Shown: piece after piece, positions 43,973 to 53,120 of the stretch
How the letters are laid out: the number at the start of each line of letters is the position of its first letter
Position numbering within the stretch: position 1 is the stretch's first letter
Assembly: GCA_029593915.1 (NCBI GenBank)
Contig: CP046147.1
Span: 1,922,001 to 1,986,000 of the forward strand
DNA length: 64,000 nucleotides
Reading direction: 5' to 3'
From: Candidatus Lucifugimonas marina
GTDB taxonomy: Bacteria > Chloroflexota > Dehalococcoidia > Lucifugimonadales > Lucifugimonadaceae
Notes under the pieces: generated by a model
Databases searched by the model: none
What the model saw: the letters and a program-made list of their open reading frames with translations, nothing else
What the model was told of the DNA's origin: nothing
Translations under genes and position numbers: made by a program

Positions 43973-46417
43973 ATGACAACTACACAGGACACACCCATGA
44001 GCACCGACAGCACAACATCTGCAGAAGAATTCACACCGGCGGTGATTTCAGATAATGCCAGTGTGGTTCTGGAAAAACGTTATTTGCAAAAGAATGGTGC
44101 GGGGGATCTTGTTGAAAATCCCGAAGGCATGTTCCGTCGTGTAGCAAAAGCTCTTGCTGCCCCAGAATTCAAGTACGAAAAGACTCCAGAAGAAGTAGCA
44201 GCCATTGAAGAAAGCTTCTTCCAGATGATGGCGAGTCTCGAGTACCTCCCTAACTCTCCAACGATGATGAACGCTGGCACGGGTGCAGGAACTCTCTCAG
44301 CATGTTTCGTGCTTCCTCTTACCGACAGCATGGAGGGCATCATGGGTGCGGCTCACGATGCTGCAATGGTTCAGAAGTTCGGTGGCGGAACTGGTTTCGC
44401 ACTTTCTGAGCTCCGCCCTACTGGTGCAAGCATTGCGACTACCCATGGCAAGGCGTGCGGACCGATTCAGGTTCTACGACACCTCTCATCGGTTTCAACT
44501 CTCGTAACTCAGGGTGGCAAACGAGACGGTGCCAACATGGCGGTGATGGATGTTCACCACCCAGATATTCTCGAATTCATCGACTGCAAGCAGGTCGAAG
44601 GCGAAATCCACAACTTCAATATCTCTGTTGGTGCATCCGACGAGTTTATGCAGGCTGTGAAAGACGACACAACGTACGCACTACGCGCACTACGTGAGCC
44701 TTCCAACCCAGACAGCGGAATGGTTGAAGTAGACCGTCTCAACGCTCGAGAAGTGTTCAGCAAGATTGTTTACGGAGCATGGCGAAACGGTGAGCCGGGA
44801 ATGATTTTCTTGGACGAAGTAAACCGGAACAGCCCGGTTATTCACCTGGGTCGAATTACGGCTACTAACCCTTGTGGTGAGCAGCCACTGCTGCCGAACG
44901 AATCTTGCAACCTCGGTTCTATCGACGTTGCAAAATTCCTCGAGACAGACGAAGCCGGCATGACCGACCTCAACTGGAACCGACTCGGTGAGACTGTAAA
45001 AACTGCCACCCGAATGCTTGATAACGTTATCGACGCTAACAAGTACGCCGTGCCAGCCATTGAAGAGATGACACAGTCGACTCGTAAGCTTGGACTTGGC
45101 TTGATGGGCTTCGCCGACATGCTGGTTGAACTCGGCATTCCTTACGACACCGAAGAAGCTGTCGAACTTGGTCGCAAGTTGATGGCATTCATTCGTGATC
45201 ACGCAGATCAGGAATCGATGGCTATGGCTGAAGAGCGCGGTGCGTTCCCAGCTTGGCACGATTCTGAAGCAGCTAAGCGGGGCGACAAGCCTTACCGAAA
45301 CGCCTGCCGACTTACGGTTGCTCCGACAGGAACAATCTCGATGATTGCGGGTGCTTCTAGCGGTATCGAGCCAATCTTTGCGCTCGCATTCCGCAAGCAG
45401 AACATTCTTGGTGGCGAGACTCTCTACTACGTCGACAAGAATTTTGAGCGAATCTCCAAGGAACGCGGTTTCTACAGCGAAGACCTACTCGAACACCTTT
45501 CCGACGGTGGTTCGTTGCAGGACCGTGACGACGTGCCAGATGACGTGAAGCGATTGTTCCACGTTGCATCCGACATATCGCCTCGTGATCACGTACTGAT
45601 GCAGGCTGCTTTCCAGGAGAGCACTGACGCTGGTATTTCAAAGACGGTCAACTTCCCTAACGAAGCAACCGTTGAAGATGTTGAAGATGCTTACCTGCTT
45701 GCATGGGAAACCCACTGCAAGGGAATCACTGTTTACCGAGCTGGTTCACGTGACAAGGAAGTTCTGACAACCGGAACTAGCGAAAATGCTCAGGCTGAGG
45801 CTTCTGCCGACGAGAACACCATCGGCATTCCTCAGTACATTGCTCCGAAAGAGCGACCTGCAATGCTCAACGGAATCACTCGACGAGTTCGAACCGGACG
45901 AGGAAACCTCTTCGTTACGGTGAACATGGCAAGCGACGGACGTCCATTCGAAGTATTCGCTACTCACGGTAAGGCCGGTGGTAACGATGCTGCGATGGCT
46001 GAAGCTGTTTCCCGAATGGCTTCGCTCTCGCTTCGATCAGGTATCGATCCGATTGACGTTTCTGAGCAGCTCCGAGGCATCACCGACGTTCCTGCGTGGG
46101 ACGAAGGAGAGATGATTCGATCAGTCCCGGATGCTATCGCTTCCGTACTCGACCGAATCAATGCAGAAGCTTCTGCCCTACCAACTCAGGAAGAGCTCAC
46201 CGAATCAGAGTCGAGTCAGGCTGGAATGTTCAACGCTCCTACACCTAAGGAATTGGGAATGCCTACTGCACAGGCGGTACCAATGATGGGGCAGGAAGAG
46301 AAGGTTGCTGTTCCGGCTGGAGCAATGACGGGTGAACTCTGCCCTGAGTGCTCATCGACAGTTGCACACGTTGAGGGCTGCCTCAAGTGCTTCTCCTGCG
46401 GATACAGCAAGTGCTAA
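43973..46417 (+). CDS. nrdJ: Ribonucleotide reductase, adenosylcobalamin-dependent (class II)
   Basis: Makes deoxyribonucleotides using adenosylcobalamin, independent of oxygen. Conserved blocks are LPNSPTMMNAGT, SACFVLPL (Cys pair partner), GGGTGFALSELRP, NPCGEQPLLPNESCNLGSI with the active-site Cys-Asn-Glu set, and VAPTGTISMIAG. The C-terminal CPEC...CLKCFSCGYSKC tail is a Zn-binding and Cys-relay region. The 814 aa suit this class. It needs B12 supply from elsewhere. AAGAAG precedes the ATG, and a strong terminator follows. It is the only reductase gene seen in the window. Confidence 0.95.
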   Translation: MTTTQDTPMSTDSTTSAEEFTPAVISDNASVVLEKRYLQKNGAGDLVENPEGMFRRVAKALAAPEFKYEKTPEEVAAIEESFFQMMASLEYLPNSPTMMNAGTGAGTLSACFVLPLTDSMEGIMGAAHDAAMVQKFGGGTGFALSELRPTGASIATTHGKACGPIQVLRHLSSVSTLVTQGGKRDGANMAVMDVHHPDILEFIDCKQVEGEIHNFNISVGASDEFMQAVKDDTTYALRALREPSNPDSGMVEVDRLNAREVFSKIVYGAWRNGEPGMIFLDEVNRNSPVIHLGRITATNPCGEQPLLPNESCNLGSIDVAKFLETDEAGMTDLNWNRLGETVKTATRMLDNVIDANKYAVPAIEEMTQSTRKLGLGLMGFADMLVELGIPYDTEEAVELGRKLMAFIRDHADQESMAMAEERGAFPAWHDSEAAKRGDKPYRNACRLTVAPTGTISMIAGASSGIEPIFALAFRKQNILGGETLYYVDKNFERISKERGFYSEDLLEHLSDGGSLQDRDDVPDDVKRLFHVASDISPRDHVLMQAAFQESTDAGISKTVNFPNEATVEDVEDAYLLAWETHCKGITVYRAGSRDKEVLTTGTSENAQAEASADENTIGIPQYIAPKERPAMLNGITRRVRTGRGNLFVTVNMASDGRPFEVFATHGKAGGNDAAMAEAVSRMASLSLRSGIDPIDVSEQLRGITDVPAWDEGEMIRSVPDAIASVLDRINAEASALPTQEELTESESSQAGMFNAPTPKELGMPTAQAVPMMGQEEKVAVPAGAMTGELCPECSSTVAHVEGCLKCFSCGYSKC

Positions 46418-46435
46418 TCGCTTAGTCGAAATTTG

Positions 46436-46474
46436 AAAAGGGGCGACCGGAGAAATCTGGTCGCCCCTTTTTTT
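46436..46474 (+). terminator. Strong Rho-independent terminator after nrdJ
   Basis: AAAAGGGGCGACC (46436-46448) and GGTCGCCCCTTTT (46459-46471) form a 13-bp stem followed by T residues, 19 bp after the nrdJ stop. Confidence 0.93.
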
Positions 46475-46518
46475 GTTGCCATGACGCCAGAGTCATCTGC
46501 TGGTAGTGGCGCATGTCG

Positions 46519-46637
46519 GATTTCCCGACGAAGGAGGGACCACGTCGACCTCTAGAATCTTGCCAATCCAGCAACGATCATCTCTGGCATGACACTAGCG
46601 GAGGTCAACAAGACCCCTCGGAGGCCCTCGGGAAATC
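46519..46637. repeat. Dispersed inverted-repeat element, copy C
   Basis: The left arm (46519-46542) starts GATTTCCCGACG and ends GGAGGGACC; the right arm (46612-46637) has CCCCTCGG and ends CTCGGGAAATC. The 119-bp element sits in the 290-bp gap between the nrdJ terminator and pdxA, 72 bp before the pdxA start. It is non-coding. Confidence 0.65.
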
Positions 46638-46709
46638 GAATGTGAGCTTTGGCTGCGGTAACCTTGTTCGATTGAATCCACGCACCAGCCAGAAACACAT
46701 TCGACTCAT

Positions 46710-47717
46710 ATGACAGACAAACCACTTCTTGCAGTAACAATCGGTGACCCTTCTGGGATCGGCCCCGAAGTTGTCGCAAAGGCACTTCAGGACCGATCGA
46801 TGTACGACATCATGCGCCCTGTGCTCGTCGGCACCGTGAACGTGGTGCAGAACGCACTCGCCGCCATCAAGTCGTCAGACAAAGTCGTCGGCGTTGATTC
46901 CGCAGCCGATGCCAAGTGTGAGCCAGGGATCATCGAAGTAATTTCGCCAGCCGACTGGGAAGGCACTGAGTTTCCGGTGGGCAAACATGACGCCGGTTCA
47001 GGCTCTGCAAGCCACCTGTGGGTGGAAGAGGCAGCAAAGATGTGTATGGCTGGCGATGTTGAGGGCATGGTCACGGCTCCCGTGAATAAGGAATCGTGGA
47101 ACATGGGTGGCAGCAAAGACACTGGCCACATGGAGGTGTTCAAGCGCCTTTCAGGTTCAAGCTACGTTGCGACAATGCTGGTAAGCGGGCCAATGCGCTG
47201 CATGCACTTATCGACTCACAAGTCGCTGGGTGAAGCGGTGAAGTACGTCACAACCGAGAACATCATGACCGCAACTCGCCTTACTGAAAAGATGTTTAAC
47301 GAATGGGGATTCGATAACCCGCGAATTGCTATAGCCGCCCTGAATCCGCATGCATCAGATAACGGATTGATCGGTAGCGAAGAAGCCGACGAGATCGCCC
47401 CAGCCGTAAAACAAGCAATTGCAGAAGGCATCGATGCAAGCGGCCCGCACCCTGCCGACACCGTGTTCAACAGCGCTTCGTCAGGAAAGTATGACGTGGT
47501 GGTTGTGATGTATCACGATCAGGGTCACATACCCATTAAGGTGTACGGAGTCGAAGAATCGGTGACGGTAAACCTGGGATTGCCGTTCCTACGGACTTCT
47601 GTAGACCACGGAACCGCATTCGATATCGCTGGAACTGGAATCGCAAGCGAAGTCAGCATGATCGAAGCGCTCAAGCTCGGTGCGTCTCTGGCATCGAAAA
47701 AGGGACTTTCTGCTTAG
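46710..47717 (+). CDS. pdxA: 4-hydroxythreonine-4-phosphate dehydrogenase (PdxA family)
   Basis: NAD-dependent oxidative decarboxylase of vitamin B6 synthesis, or the closely related threonate/erythronate-phosphate branch. The start LAVTIGDPSGIGPEVV is diagnostic. Divalent-metal ligands are in CMHLSTHKSL, ALNPHASDNGLIG and MYHDQGHIP. The 335 aa are normal. No pdxJ lies nearby, and SAR202-type genomes can carry the catabolic paralogues, so the pathway is not settled. The start has no clear ribosome site. Confidence 0.87.
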   Translation: MTDKPLLAVTIGDPSGIGPEVVAKALQDRSMYDIMRPVLVGTVNVVQNALAAIKSSDKVVGVDSAADAKCEPGIIEVISPADWEGTEFPVGKHDAGSGSASHLWVEEAAKMCMAGDVEGMVTAPVNKESWNMGGSKDTGHMEVFKRLSGSSYVATMLVSGPMRCMHLSTHKSLGEAVKYVTTENIMTATRLTEKMFNEWGFDNPRIAIAALNPHASDNGLIGSEEADEIAPAVKQAIAEGIDASGPHPADTVFNSASSGKYDVVVVMYHDQGHIPIKVYGVEESVTVNLGLPFLRTSVDHGTAFDIAGTGIASEVSMIEALKLGASLASKKGLSA

Positions 47718-47796
47718 TTATGCACCCAGGTTTGCCTGTTGCCAGACACTAAAACTCAGTACAAGCTAGCCGGGTTTTAGGCAGCGCACCCTCCGT

Positions 47797-47839
47797 ATAA
47801 TCGGAACATATCAGAGAGTTCCGCATTTCCAGGAACTCA
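47797..47839 (+). promoter_or_regulatory. -10 element and leader hairpin of proC
   Basis: TATAAT at 47797-47802 is a perfect -10 box, 58 bp before the proC start; the -35 region is weak. Downstream, GAGTTCC (47817-47823) and GGAACTC (47833-47839) form a 7-bp hairpin in the predicted leader. Confidence 0.45.
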
Positions 47840-47859
47840 CCCAGAAGCAAGAGAAAAAA

Positions 47860-48660
47860 ATGCGAATTGCGTTTATTGGTGGCGGCGTGATGGCACAGGC
47901 CATCATTGCCGGAGTTAAAGATGCGGATCTAGACGCCAGCATCATTGTTGGCGAGCCGTTCGCTATGCGACGTGAGTCATTGAAGAACGATCTTGGCGTC
48001 GATGTCACCGACAACAATAAGGAAGCTGTTACCGGCGCCGACATCATCGTGCTTGCGGTAAAACCACAACAACTCGATGCTGTGGCTGCCGAACTCAAGG
48101 GCGTGTTGAATTCCGACCAGACCGTACTTTCGATCATGGCTGGGGTGAAGATGCACTCGATCGGCCTAAAGCTCGGGCACACAAAATTGATCCGAGTAAT
48201 GCCGAACACCCCTGCCCAGATCCGCAAAGGCATTTCGGCATGGCACGCTTCTGATTCAGTCGATCAGGCGACCATCGATTTCGTTGGCAGCATGCTAAAA
48301 GCTATCGGTGATGAACTGAAGTTCAGCGACGAGAAGAACATCGATATCGCAACTGCTCTAAGCGGAAGCGGTCCAGGCTACGTATTTGTGATGATCGAAG
48401 CGCTTGCCGATGCTGGAGTCGAACTTGGCTTGCCTGTGCACGTGGCGCGCCATCTTGCTTCACAGACGGTTATGGGCAGCGCTGCTCTTCAGCGTGAATC
48501 TGGAAAGCACCCTGCTGAACTTCGCAACATGGTTACTTCGCCGGGCGGAACGACCGCTGCTGGCTTAGCTGAACTCGAGAACGGTGCGTTCAGGGCGACT
48601 ATCGCCAAAGCTGTGCGCTCTGCGTTCGAACGTGGTGAAGAACTAGCTGGTGGGAAATGA
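47860..48660 (+). CDS. proC: Pyrroline-5-carboxylate reductase
   Basis: Last step of proline synthesis, reducing pyrroline-5-carboxylate with NAD(P)H. The nucleotide loop FIGGGVMAQAI (residues 5-15) starts the Rossmann fold. VKPQQL, IRVMPNTPAQI, ALSGSGPGYVF and VTSPGGTTAAGLAELE are family blocks. The 266 aa are normal. A purine-rich AAGCAAGAGAAAAAA stretch precedes the ATG. The stop overlaps the yggT start (ATGA), so the two are coupled. Confidence 0.95.
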   Translation: MRIAFIGGGVMAQAIIAGVKDADLDASIIVGEPFAMRRESLKNDLGVDVTDNNKEAVTGADIIVLAVKPQQLDAVAAELKGVLNSDQTVLSIMAGVKMHSIGLKLGHTKLIRVMPNTPAQIRKGISAWHASDSVDQATIDFVGSMLKAIGDELKFSDEKNIDIATALSGSGPGYVFVMIEALADAGVELGLPVHVARHLASQTVMGSAALQRESGKHPAELRNMVTSPGGTTAAGLAELENGAFRATIAKAVRSAFERGEELAGGK

Positions 48661-48908
48661 GCGACGGATTTCTCGCTTACATCGGATGGCTGATGCAGAT
48701 ATTCGGCTACTTGATTGTTGCCCGTGCTCTGTCGTCTTGGTTTCCTGACGCCCGTCATCACCCGATCGTACAGTTGCTGTATCAGGTGACCGACCCGGTC
48801 ATGATTCCGGCTTCACGAATCATTCCGCGAATTGGCATGATCGACATAAGCCCGATGATCGTGATTCTGGTGCTGTTTACCGTTTCTGACGCACTCCGTC
48901 GCGCTTAG
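48657..48908 (+). CDS. yggT: YggT family membrane protein
   Basis: A small 83-aa integral membrane protein of the YggT/YlmG family, implicated in membrane, cell division or photosystem organisation in other organisms; its molecular function is unknown. Two hydrophobic segments (about 9-28 and 62-80) flank the conserved ARALSSWFPDARHHPIVQLLYQVTDP centre. It overlaps proC by 4 bp on one side and the convergent yggU by 4 bp on the other. Confidence 0.88.
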   Translation: MSDGFLAYIGWLMQIFGYLIVARALSSWFPDARHHPIVQLLYQVTDPVMIPASRIIPRIGMIDISPMIVILVLFTVSDALRRA

Positions 48909-49180
48909 CGCTCGAATCGCAGTTTAAGCTCGTCGACCGACAAACCATCAACTTCGATGATCTTGTTCCGAGCAGTCGCGCCTGAAACTAACGTTACTCG
49001 ACTTTTCGGAACACCTATCGCTTTAGCGAGCAGCTGAACCAACGCTGCGTTTGCAGCCCCATCCACAGGTGGCGCTTGAACGCGCACGCGTAAAACATCT
49101 TGCTCGTTCCAGCCTAGAATCTCATCACGCGAAGCTCTCGGTTGGAGTCGAACGGTGATTCGCGAAGATTTTTCAGACAC
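48905..49180 (-). CDS. yggU: DUF167 family protein (YggU)
   Basis: A 91-aa protein of the DUF167/YggU family, a small alpha-beta fold of unknown role. RLQPRASRDEILG, VQAPPVDGAANAALVQLLA and VTLVSGATARNK are the family's conserved parts. It is convergent with yggT, stops overlapping, and lies 4 bp after the birA stop, so the birA-yggU pair is one transcript. Confidence 0.88.
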   Translation of the reverse strand: MSEKSSRITVRLQPRASRDEILGWNEQDVLRVRVQAPPVDGAANAALVQLLAKAIGVPKSRVTLVSGATARNKIIEVDGLSVDELKLRFER

Positions 49181-49184
49181 GCTA

Positions 49185-50048
49185 TTACCTGATACTCCGC
49201 ACGGTCACTTCACCTGCTGATACCGGCCAGTCTCTGCCGTTTTCATCGCGCACTATCAACCGACCTATCGAGTCGACATCATGTGCCAACCCACTCAACT
49301 CCGCCGGCTCGTTTGGCTTTCCGCTGGCTATCGTCACTTCCCGCCCAAGAGTTGTAAGTCGCTCTCTCCAAATCGGTATTACGGTTCCACCAGTTGTAAT
49401 GGTGGAGTAGTGAGTATTAAGCGATTGCATCAGTCGTTGGAACACATCCTGCCGGTCAACATCTTGGCCAAGTTCAGTTGCGAGACTAGATGAATCGGGT
49501 GCGGTTTCTGTTGCCGATGCAGGATCAAAATTCACATTCAAGCCAATTCCTATCACGGCAGTAATGAGATCTGATGACTCTTGGATCTCACCACCTGAAC
49601 CGGGGCCAGTCTTCGATTCGGCAATGACTCCAGCCAGCTTCTTACCCCCCACCTGAACATCGTTCGGCCACTTAATGCCAGCTTCAATTCCAAGACTTGA
49701 AGCCACATCTGTAGCAGCCAGAGCGGCAAGCATCAAAAGTTCACCAGCCAGAGCTACGCGGGGTCGTAGTATCACTGAACACAAGATATCTTGAGCCTGC
49801 TTTGAGACCCACGAACGGTCATGCCTGCCCCGCCCTGCTGATTGATGATCGGCAATCACAACCGTTCCATCCGGCGCGCCATCGTGAGCCATCTTCCAAG
49901 CAACGTCCATTGTTGAGGTCGTCACTTCAAGGTGAGAAATCTGCACACCAATCACGGGAAGCGTGCCAGCAAAATCCTCAAAACTACGATTCATATTCGC
50001 CAAATAGTTCTCAAATCGCTCTAATAAAAATGAATTCCCACTCGGCAT
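49185..50048 (-). CDS. birA: Biotin--[acetyl-CoA-carboxylase] ligase (no HTH domain)
   Basis: Attaches biotin to carboxylase carrier proteins through biotinyl-AMP. The biotin and ATP loop is ADHQSAGRGRHDRSW (GRGR signature), with IKWPNDVQVGGKKLAGVI following and VIGIGLNVN later. The C-terminal SH3-like domain ends around VRDENGRDWPVSAGEVTVR. There is no N-terminal helix-turn-helix, so it is a group I ligase without repressor function. The start at 50048 is a compromise: a TTG at 50138 gives a longer frame, and an ATG at 49994 is also possible. Confidence 0.88.
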   Translation of the reverse strand: MPSGNSFLLERFENYLANMNRSFEDFAGTLPVIGVQISHLEVTTSTMDVAWKMAHDGAPDGTVVIADHQSAGRGRHDRSWVSKQAQDILCSVILRPRVALAGELLMLAALAATDVASSLGIEAGIKWPNDVQVGGKKLAGVIAESKTGPGSGGEIQESSDLITAVIGIGLNVNFDPASATETAPDSSSLATELGQDVDRQDVFQRLMQSLNTHYSTITTGGTVIPIWRERLTTLGREVTIASGKPNEPAELSGLAHDVDSIGRLIVRDENGRDWPVSAGEVTVRSIR

Positions 50049-50263
50049 AACGTGAGTGGAGCCGGACTGTCGGGTGTTTTTGTGTGCATACACACAGGGA
50101 CACTCGTTGTTAGCAACATGGGTTGAACTTAGGAGCAAGGCTACGGTACTAAGCGTCAGGTGTGAATAACGAACCGTGCAGGTAATGCTCTCAATGGGGG
50201 GCGCCGACAGGCCGGGGCGTCAACCAGGTGCCACCAGGGTTATAGAAACGAATGAGGAGAATC

Positions 50264-51043
50264 ATGGCCCAGCGATCTAAAAAAGACTCATTGCTTGCGA
50301 GCTTGAGTTCGCTGCCAACCGACAACGCGTCGGCTGAAGCAGCTTGGCGACAGGCTCTGCTACTTCGAGAACTTTCTCGAGACGAGCGAGTAACCGCCCG
50401 AAAACGCCGCGCCGAGGCAGAAGCTGCCAAGGAATACGCGGAGAACGAGGCTATTACAGCCACCAAACAGCTTTGCTCTGAGCTCCAGGCTCAGGCACGC
50501 ATGAAGCTTCAGGAAGCAGAAGACACTCTGACCGAAGCAGAACGCGTAAAGAGCAACGCTGATTCATATGCAGCACGAGTACAGGTCAACATCGACACTG
50601 AACTTGCTAACGCAGTAAAGATTCGAGAAGACGCAGAGACTCACTCTGAAGAGATTCAGAACAACGCACGAGTTGCTGCCGAAGCTCTTATGAGCCAGAC
50701 CCGAGCCGGTGCCGATGAGATGGCTAGCCGAATGCGACGTGAGACTTCGGAAGACATCCGAAAGATCCTCACCGACGTTGAGGTTGCACGAGCATCAGCT
50801 GAGGACGAACTGGAAACACAGCGAATCCTTACAGAGACAGCTCGAGTACGAGCATTCTCACACGGTCTTGCCGCTGAGAACGCCGACGACGAGATGACTC
50901 GAAGCAACAAGCCTGCAGCAGCTCCTGCTCCTGCAAAGAAGCGAGCTACTGTCCGTAAGGCAAAGCCCGTTGCTAAAAAGGCTACTGCTAAGAAAGCAAC
51001 TGCTCGCAAGGGCAAGGTAACTTCCATCCGCAAGGCTGCATAA
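50264..51043 (+). CDS. Coiled-coil protein with histone H1-like tail (paralogue 1)
   Basis: A predicted alpha-helical coiled coil with no signal peptide or membrane segment. About residues 25-195 are an almost uninterrupted Ala/Glu/Arg-rich helix. It includes the block EDIRKILTDVEVARASAEDE and LTETARVRAFS, which is nearly identical in the next gene. The last 55 residues form a Lys/Ala-rich tail (KKATAKKATARKGK) like histone H1 or bacterial HU-tail proteins. I use the ATG at 50264, with GAGGAG 6-7 nt upstream; an ATG at 50252 is in frame. The helical part faintly resembles DivIVA-type proteins. DNA binding by the tail is inference. Confidence 0.8.
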   Translation: MAQRSKKDSLLASLSSLPTDNASAEAAWRQALLLRELSRDERVTARKRRAEAEAAKEYAENEAITATKQLCSELQAQARMKLQEAEDTLTEAERVKSNADSYAARVQVNIDTELANAVKIREDAETHSEEIQNNARVAAEALMSQTRAGADEMASRMRRETSEDIRKILTDVEVARASAEDELETQRILTETARVRAFSHGLAAENADDEMTRSNKPAAAPAPAKKRATVRKAKPVAKKATAKKATARKGKVTSIRKAA

Positions 51044-51065
51044 GTTAGCTACTTGCTAAATCATT

Positions 51066-51097
51066 AGGGCTCTCGATTTCGGTCGAGAGCCCTTATT
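51066..51097 (+). terminator. Rho-independent terminator
   Basis: AGGGCTCTCGA (51066-51076) and TCGAGAGCCCT (51083-51093) form an 11-bp stem with a TTTCGG loop, followed by TATT. It closes the first coiled-coil gene. Confidence 0.85.
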
Positions 51098-51283
51098 CGT
51101 TTAACGATTTCCCCCCCGGTTCCAATTCAAAAACAACTCGTATCAACACCAAGCACACCTAGAACACAATATTTCTCGTCCACCAGCCAACACATGACTG
51201 AATACTTCCGGTGCATCGTAGAAGTGTTATCAATCACGTGCTCACCTGACACCCGGCACATACGTCCGAAGCGAGGCATATTA

Positions 51284-52018
51284 ATGGCAAAGCGATCACG
51301 CACATCGTCGCCCATTTCGAATCTAGATCAGTTCACATCGAACGACGCATCGGTTGATGCGGCATGGCGGGAAGCACTCGCTTTCCGTGATCTCGGTACG
51401 AATGAGCGAGTTAAGTCACAGAAGCGACTCGCTCAGGCACAGGCAGTTCGAGCACAGGCAGAAGCCGAAGCCATCACATCTACTAAGAACTACTGTGTAG
51501 ACGCACGAGCTCAGGCTGATGACAATCTGGCACGGTCAGAAGCAACGCTCTCGAAAGCAGAGCGAATTCGAGCTGACGCACTTGAGTGGGCGGCATCGAT
51601 GGAAGAAGAAATTCAGTTTCGTCTCGATGACGCTGCTCGAATTCGAGCAAACGCCCGAGCATATGCAGAGAAGCTCGAAGGTAGCGCACGTGGTGCCGCC
51701 GATGCCCTGATGGACCAGACTCGTGTTGGTGCCGAAGAACTGGCAACCCGTATGCGATCTGATTCAGCTGAGGACATCCGCAAGATTCTCACCGATATTG
51801 AAGTTGCTCGAGCATCTGCCGAAGACGAACTCGAAGCTCAGCGTCTACTCACTGAAACTGCTCGTGTTAGGGCATTCTCAGCAGGTTTGACAGCTGAGGT
51901 TGCTCAGGAAGCAGAAGCTCCTGTTGAGTTCACTCCGGCACCTCGAAAGAAAGCCACGAAAGCCAGCACCGCAAAGAAGCGATCCTCTAAGTCGACTTCT
52001 GCACGCAATGCTGCGTAG
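51284..52018 (+). CDS. Coiled-coil protein with basic tail (paralogue 2)
   Basis: Paralogue of the preceding gene. The N-terminal end (NDASVDAAWREALAFRDLGTNERV), the long helical centre and the block EDIRKILTDIEVARASAEDE align with it directly. The tail is shorter and Ser/Thr/Lys-rich (KKATKASTAKKRSSKSTSAR). GAGG lies about 8 nt before the ATG at 51284; a longer frame from 51194 is unsupported. It has its own terminator, so the pair are separate transcripts. Both look like cytoskeleton- or nucleoid-associated proteins, but no function can be assigned. Confidence 0.8.
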   Translation: MAKRSRTSSPISNLDQFTSNDASVDAAWREALAFRDLGTNERVKSQKRLAQAQAVRAQAEAEAITSTKNYCVDARAQADDNLARSEATLSKAERIRADALEWAASMEEEIQFRLDDAARIRANARAYAEKLEGSARGAADALMDQTRVGAEELATRMRSDSAEDIRKILTDIEVARASAEDELEAQRLLTETARVRAFSAGLTAEVAQEAEAPVEFTPAPRKKATKASTAKKRSSKSTSARNAA

Positions 52019-52042
52019 TAAGTACTTCACGTACGAATTTGA

Positions 52043-52074
52043 AGGACCCGAGGATTATTCCTCGGGTCTTTTTC
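52043..52074 (+). terminator. Rho-independent terminator
   Basis: GACCCGAGGA (52045-52054) and TCCTCGGGTC (52059-52068) form a 10-bp stem with a TTAT loop and a T-run, 26 bp after the second coiled-coil gene. Confidence 0.92.
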
Positions 52075-52190
52075 GTTAAGGTTCAGGGATTCTGCTGCGA
52101 GCAAGCGGTTGCATGCCCACGGTCTAGAGCTAAACTTCCGTCCAGCGACATACCCCTCTTGTCAGACACGACGCCACGGTGAAGAAAAAT

Positions 52191-53114
52191 ATGCAAAAAG
52201 CCACTACAGAAACTCTCTACTACGAACACTCGGCTGCAAATCCTGTGACTCTCACAGTGAAGCCCGGCGAATGGTTCGAGGTCGAAACTCAAATGAATCG
52301 TGGTCCCGATGCCGACCGCGTGCCGGACGACATTCGAGATTTGTACAACCAGTATCGTTCCGACAGCCAGCCGAACGATCGAGGGAATGCCTCGTCAGGG
52401 AGTATCTACGTTGAAGGTGCAAAACCAGGCGACTTGCTTACGGTTGAGATCGGTGAGATCAAAGTTCATCCAGTTGGCTGGACTCGTTACCGTGGATCGA
52501 CCGGAGCTATGCCCGGTTACCTCGGACCATCAAACATTGGCGAGCAGTTCCGGATTTGCCGAATCGAGAACGACGAGATCATCTGGAACGACAAGCTTCG
52601 ATTCCCAGTTGAGCCAATGATGGGCGTAATCGGAGTCGCTCCTGAACGAGAGGCCCGACACAACGGCTGGGCTGGGGAATGGGGTGGGAACTTCGATATT
52701 CAAGAAGTGACCAACGGTGCGAAGCTCAGCATCCCGGTCAATCACGAAGGAGCCCTGCTCCACGTGGGTGATATGCACGCTCGACAGGGCGATGGCGAAA
52801 TCTGCGGTGGTGGAGGTATCGAGACCGGCGGCTCCGTTACGTTGAAAGTTTCCCTCAGCGAGAAGCCTGAAGAGATGACCTGGCCACGGATTGAGAACGA
52901 CGATTACATCATGACCACAGCTTGCGAGAAGCCAGCTGAAGATGCGTTCCGTATCGCTCTTTCCGAGATGATTCTATGGCTTGAGGCTTCATATGGCATG
53001 TCGCGGGGCGAAGCCTACATATTCCTTTCTCAGTGCCTTGAAGCGCGAGTTACCCAGTTTGTGAACCCTAGCTACACATACGTAGCGAAGGTCGCTAAGA
53101 AGTATTTGGTTTAG
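52191..53114 (+). CDS. Acetamidase/formamidase family protein
   Basis: Hydrolyses a short amide to ammonia and an acid. The FmdA/AmdA fold is recognised by VEGAKPGDLLTVEI, EPMMGVIGVAP, HVGDMHARQGDGEICGGGGIE (metal and active-site region) and a C-terminal SQCLEARVTQFVNP block. The start ATG at 52191 (307 aa) follows GAAGAA; a GTG four codons earlier is possible. The HAD hydrolase gene begins 6 bp after its stop, so the two are co-transcribed. Confidence 0.9.
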   Translation: MQKATTETLYYEHSAANPVTLTVKPGEWFEVETQMNRGPDADRVPDDIRDLYNQYRSDSQPNDRGNASSGSIYVEGAKPGDLLTVEIGEIKVHPVGWTRYRGSTGAMPGYLGPSNIGEQFRICRIENDEIIWNDKLRFPVEPMMGVIGVAPEREARHNGWAGEWGGNFDIQEVTNGAKLSIPVNHEGALLHVGDMHARQGDGEICGGGGIETGGSVTLKVSLSEKPEEMTWPRIENDDYIMTTACEKPAEDAFRIALSEMILWLEASYGMSRGEAYIFLSQCLEARVTQFVNPSYTYVAKVAKKYLV

Positions 53115-53120
53115 CGACCG

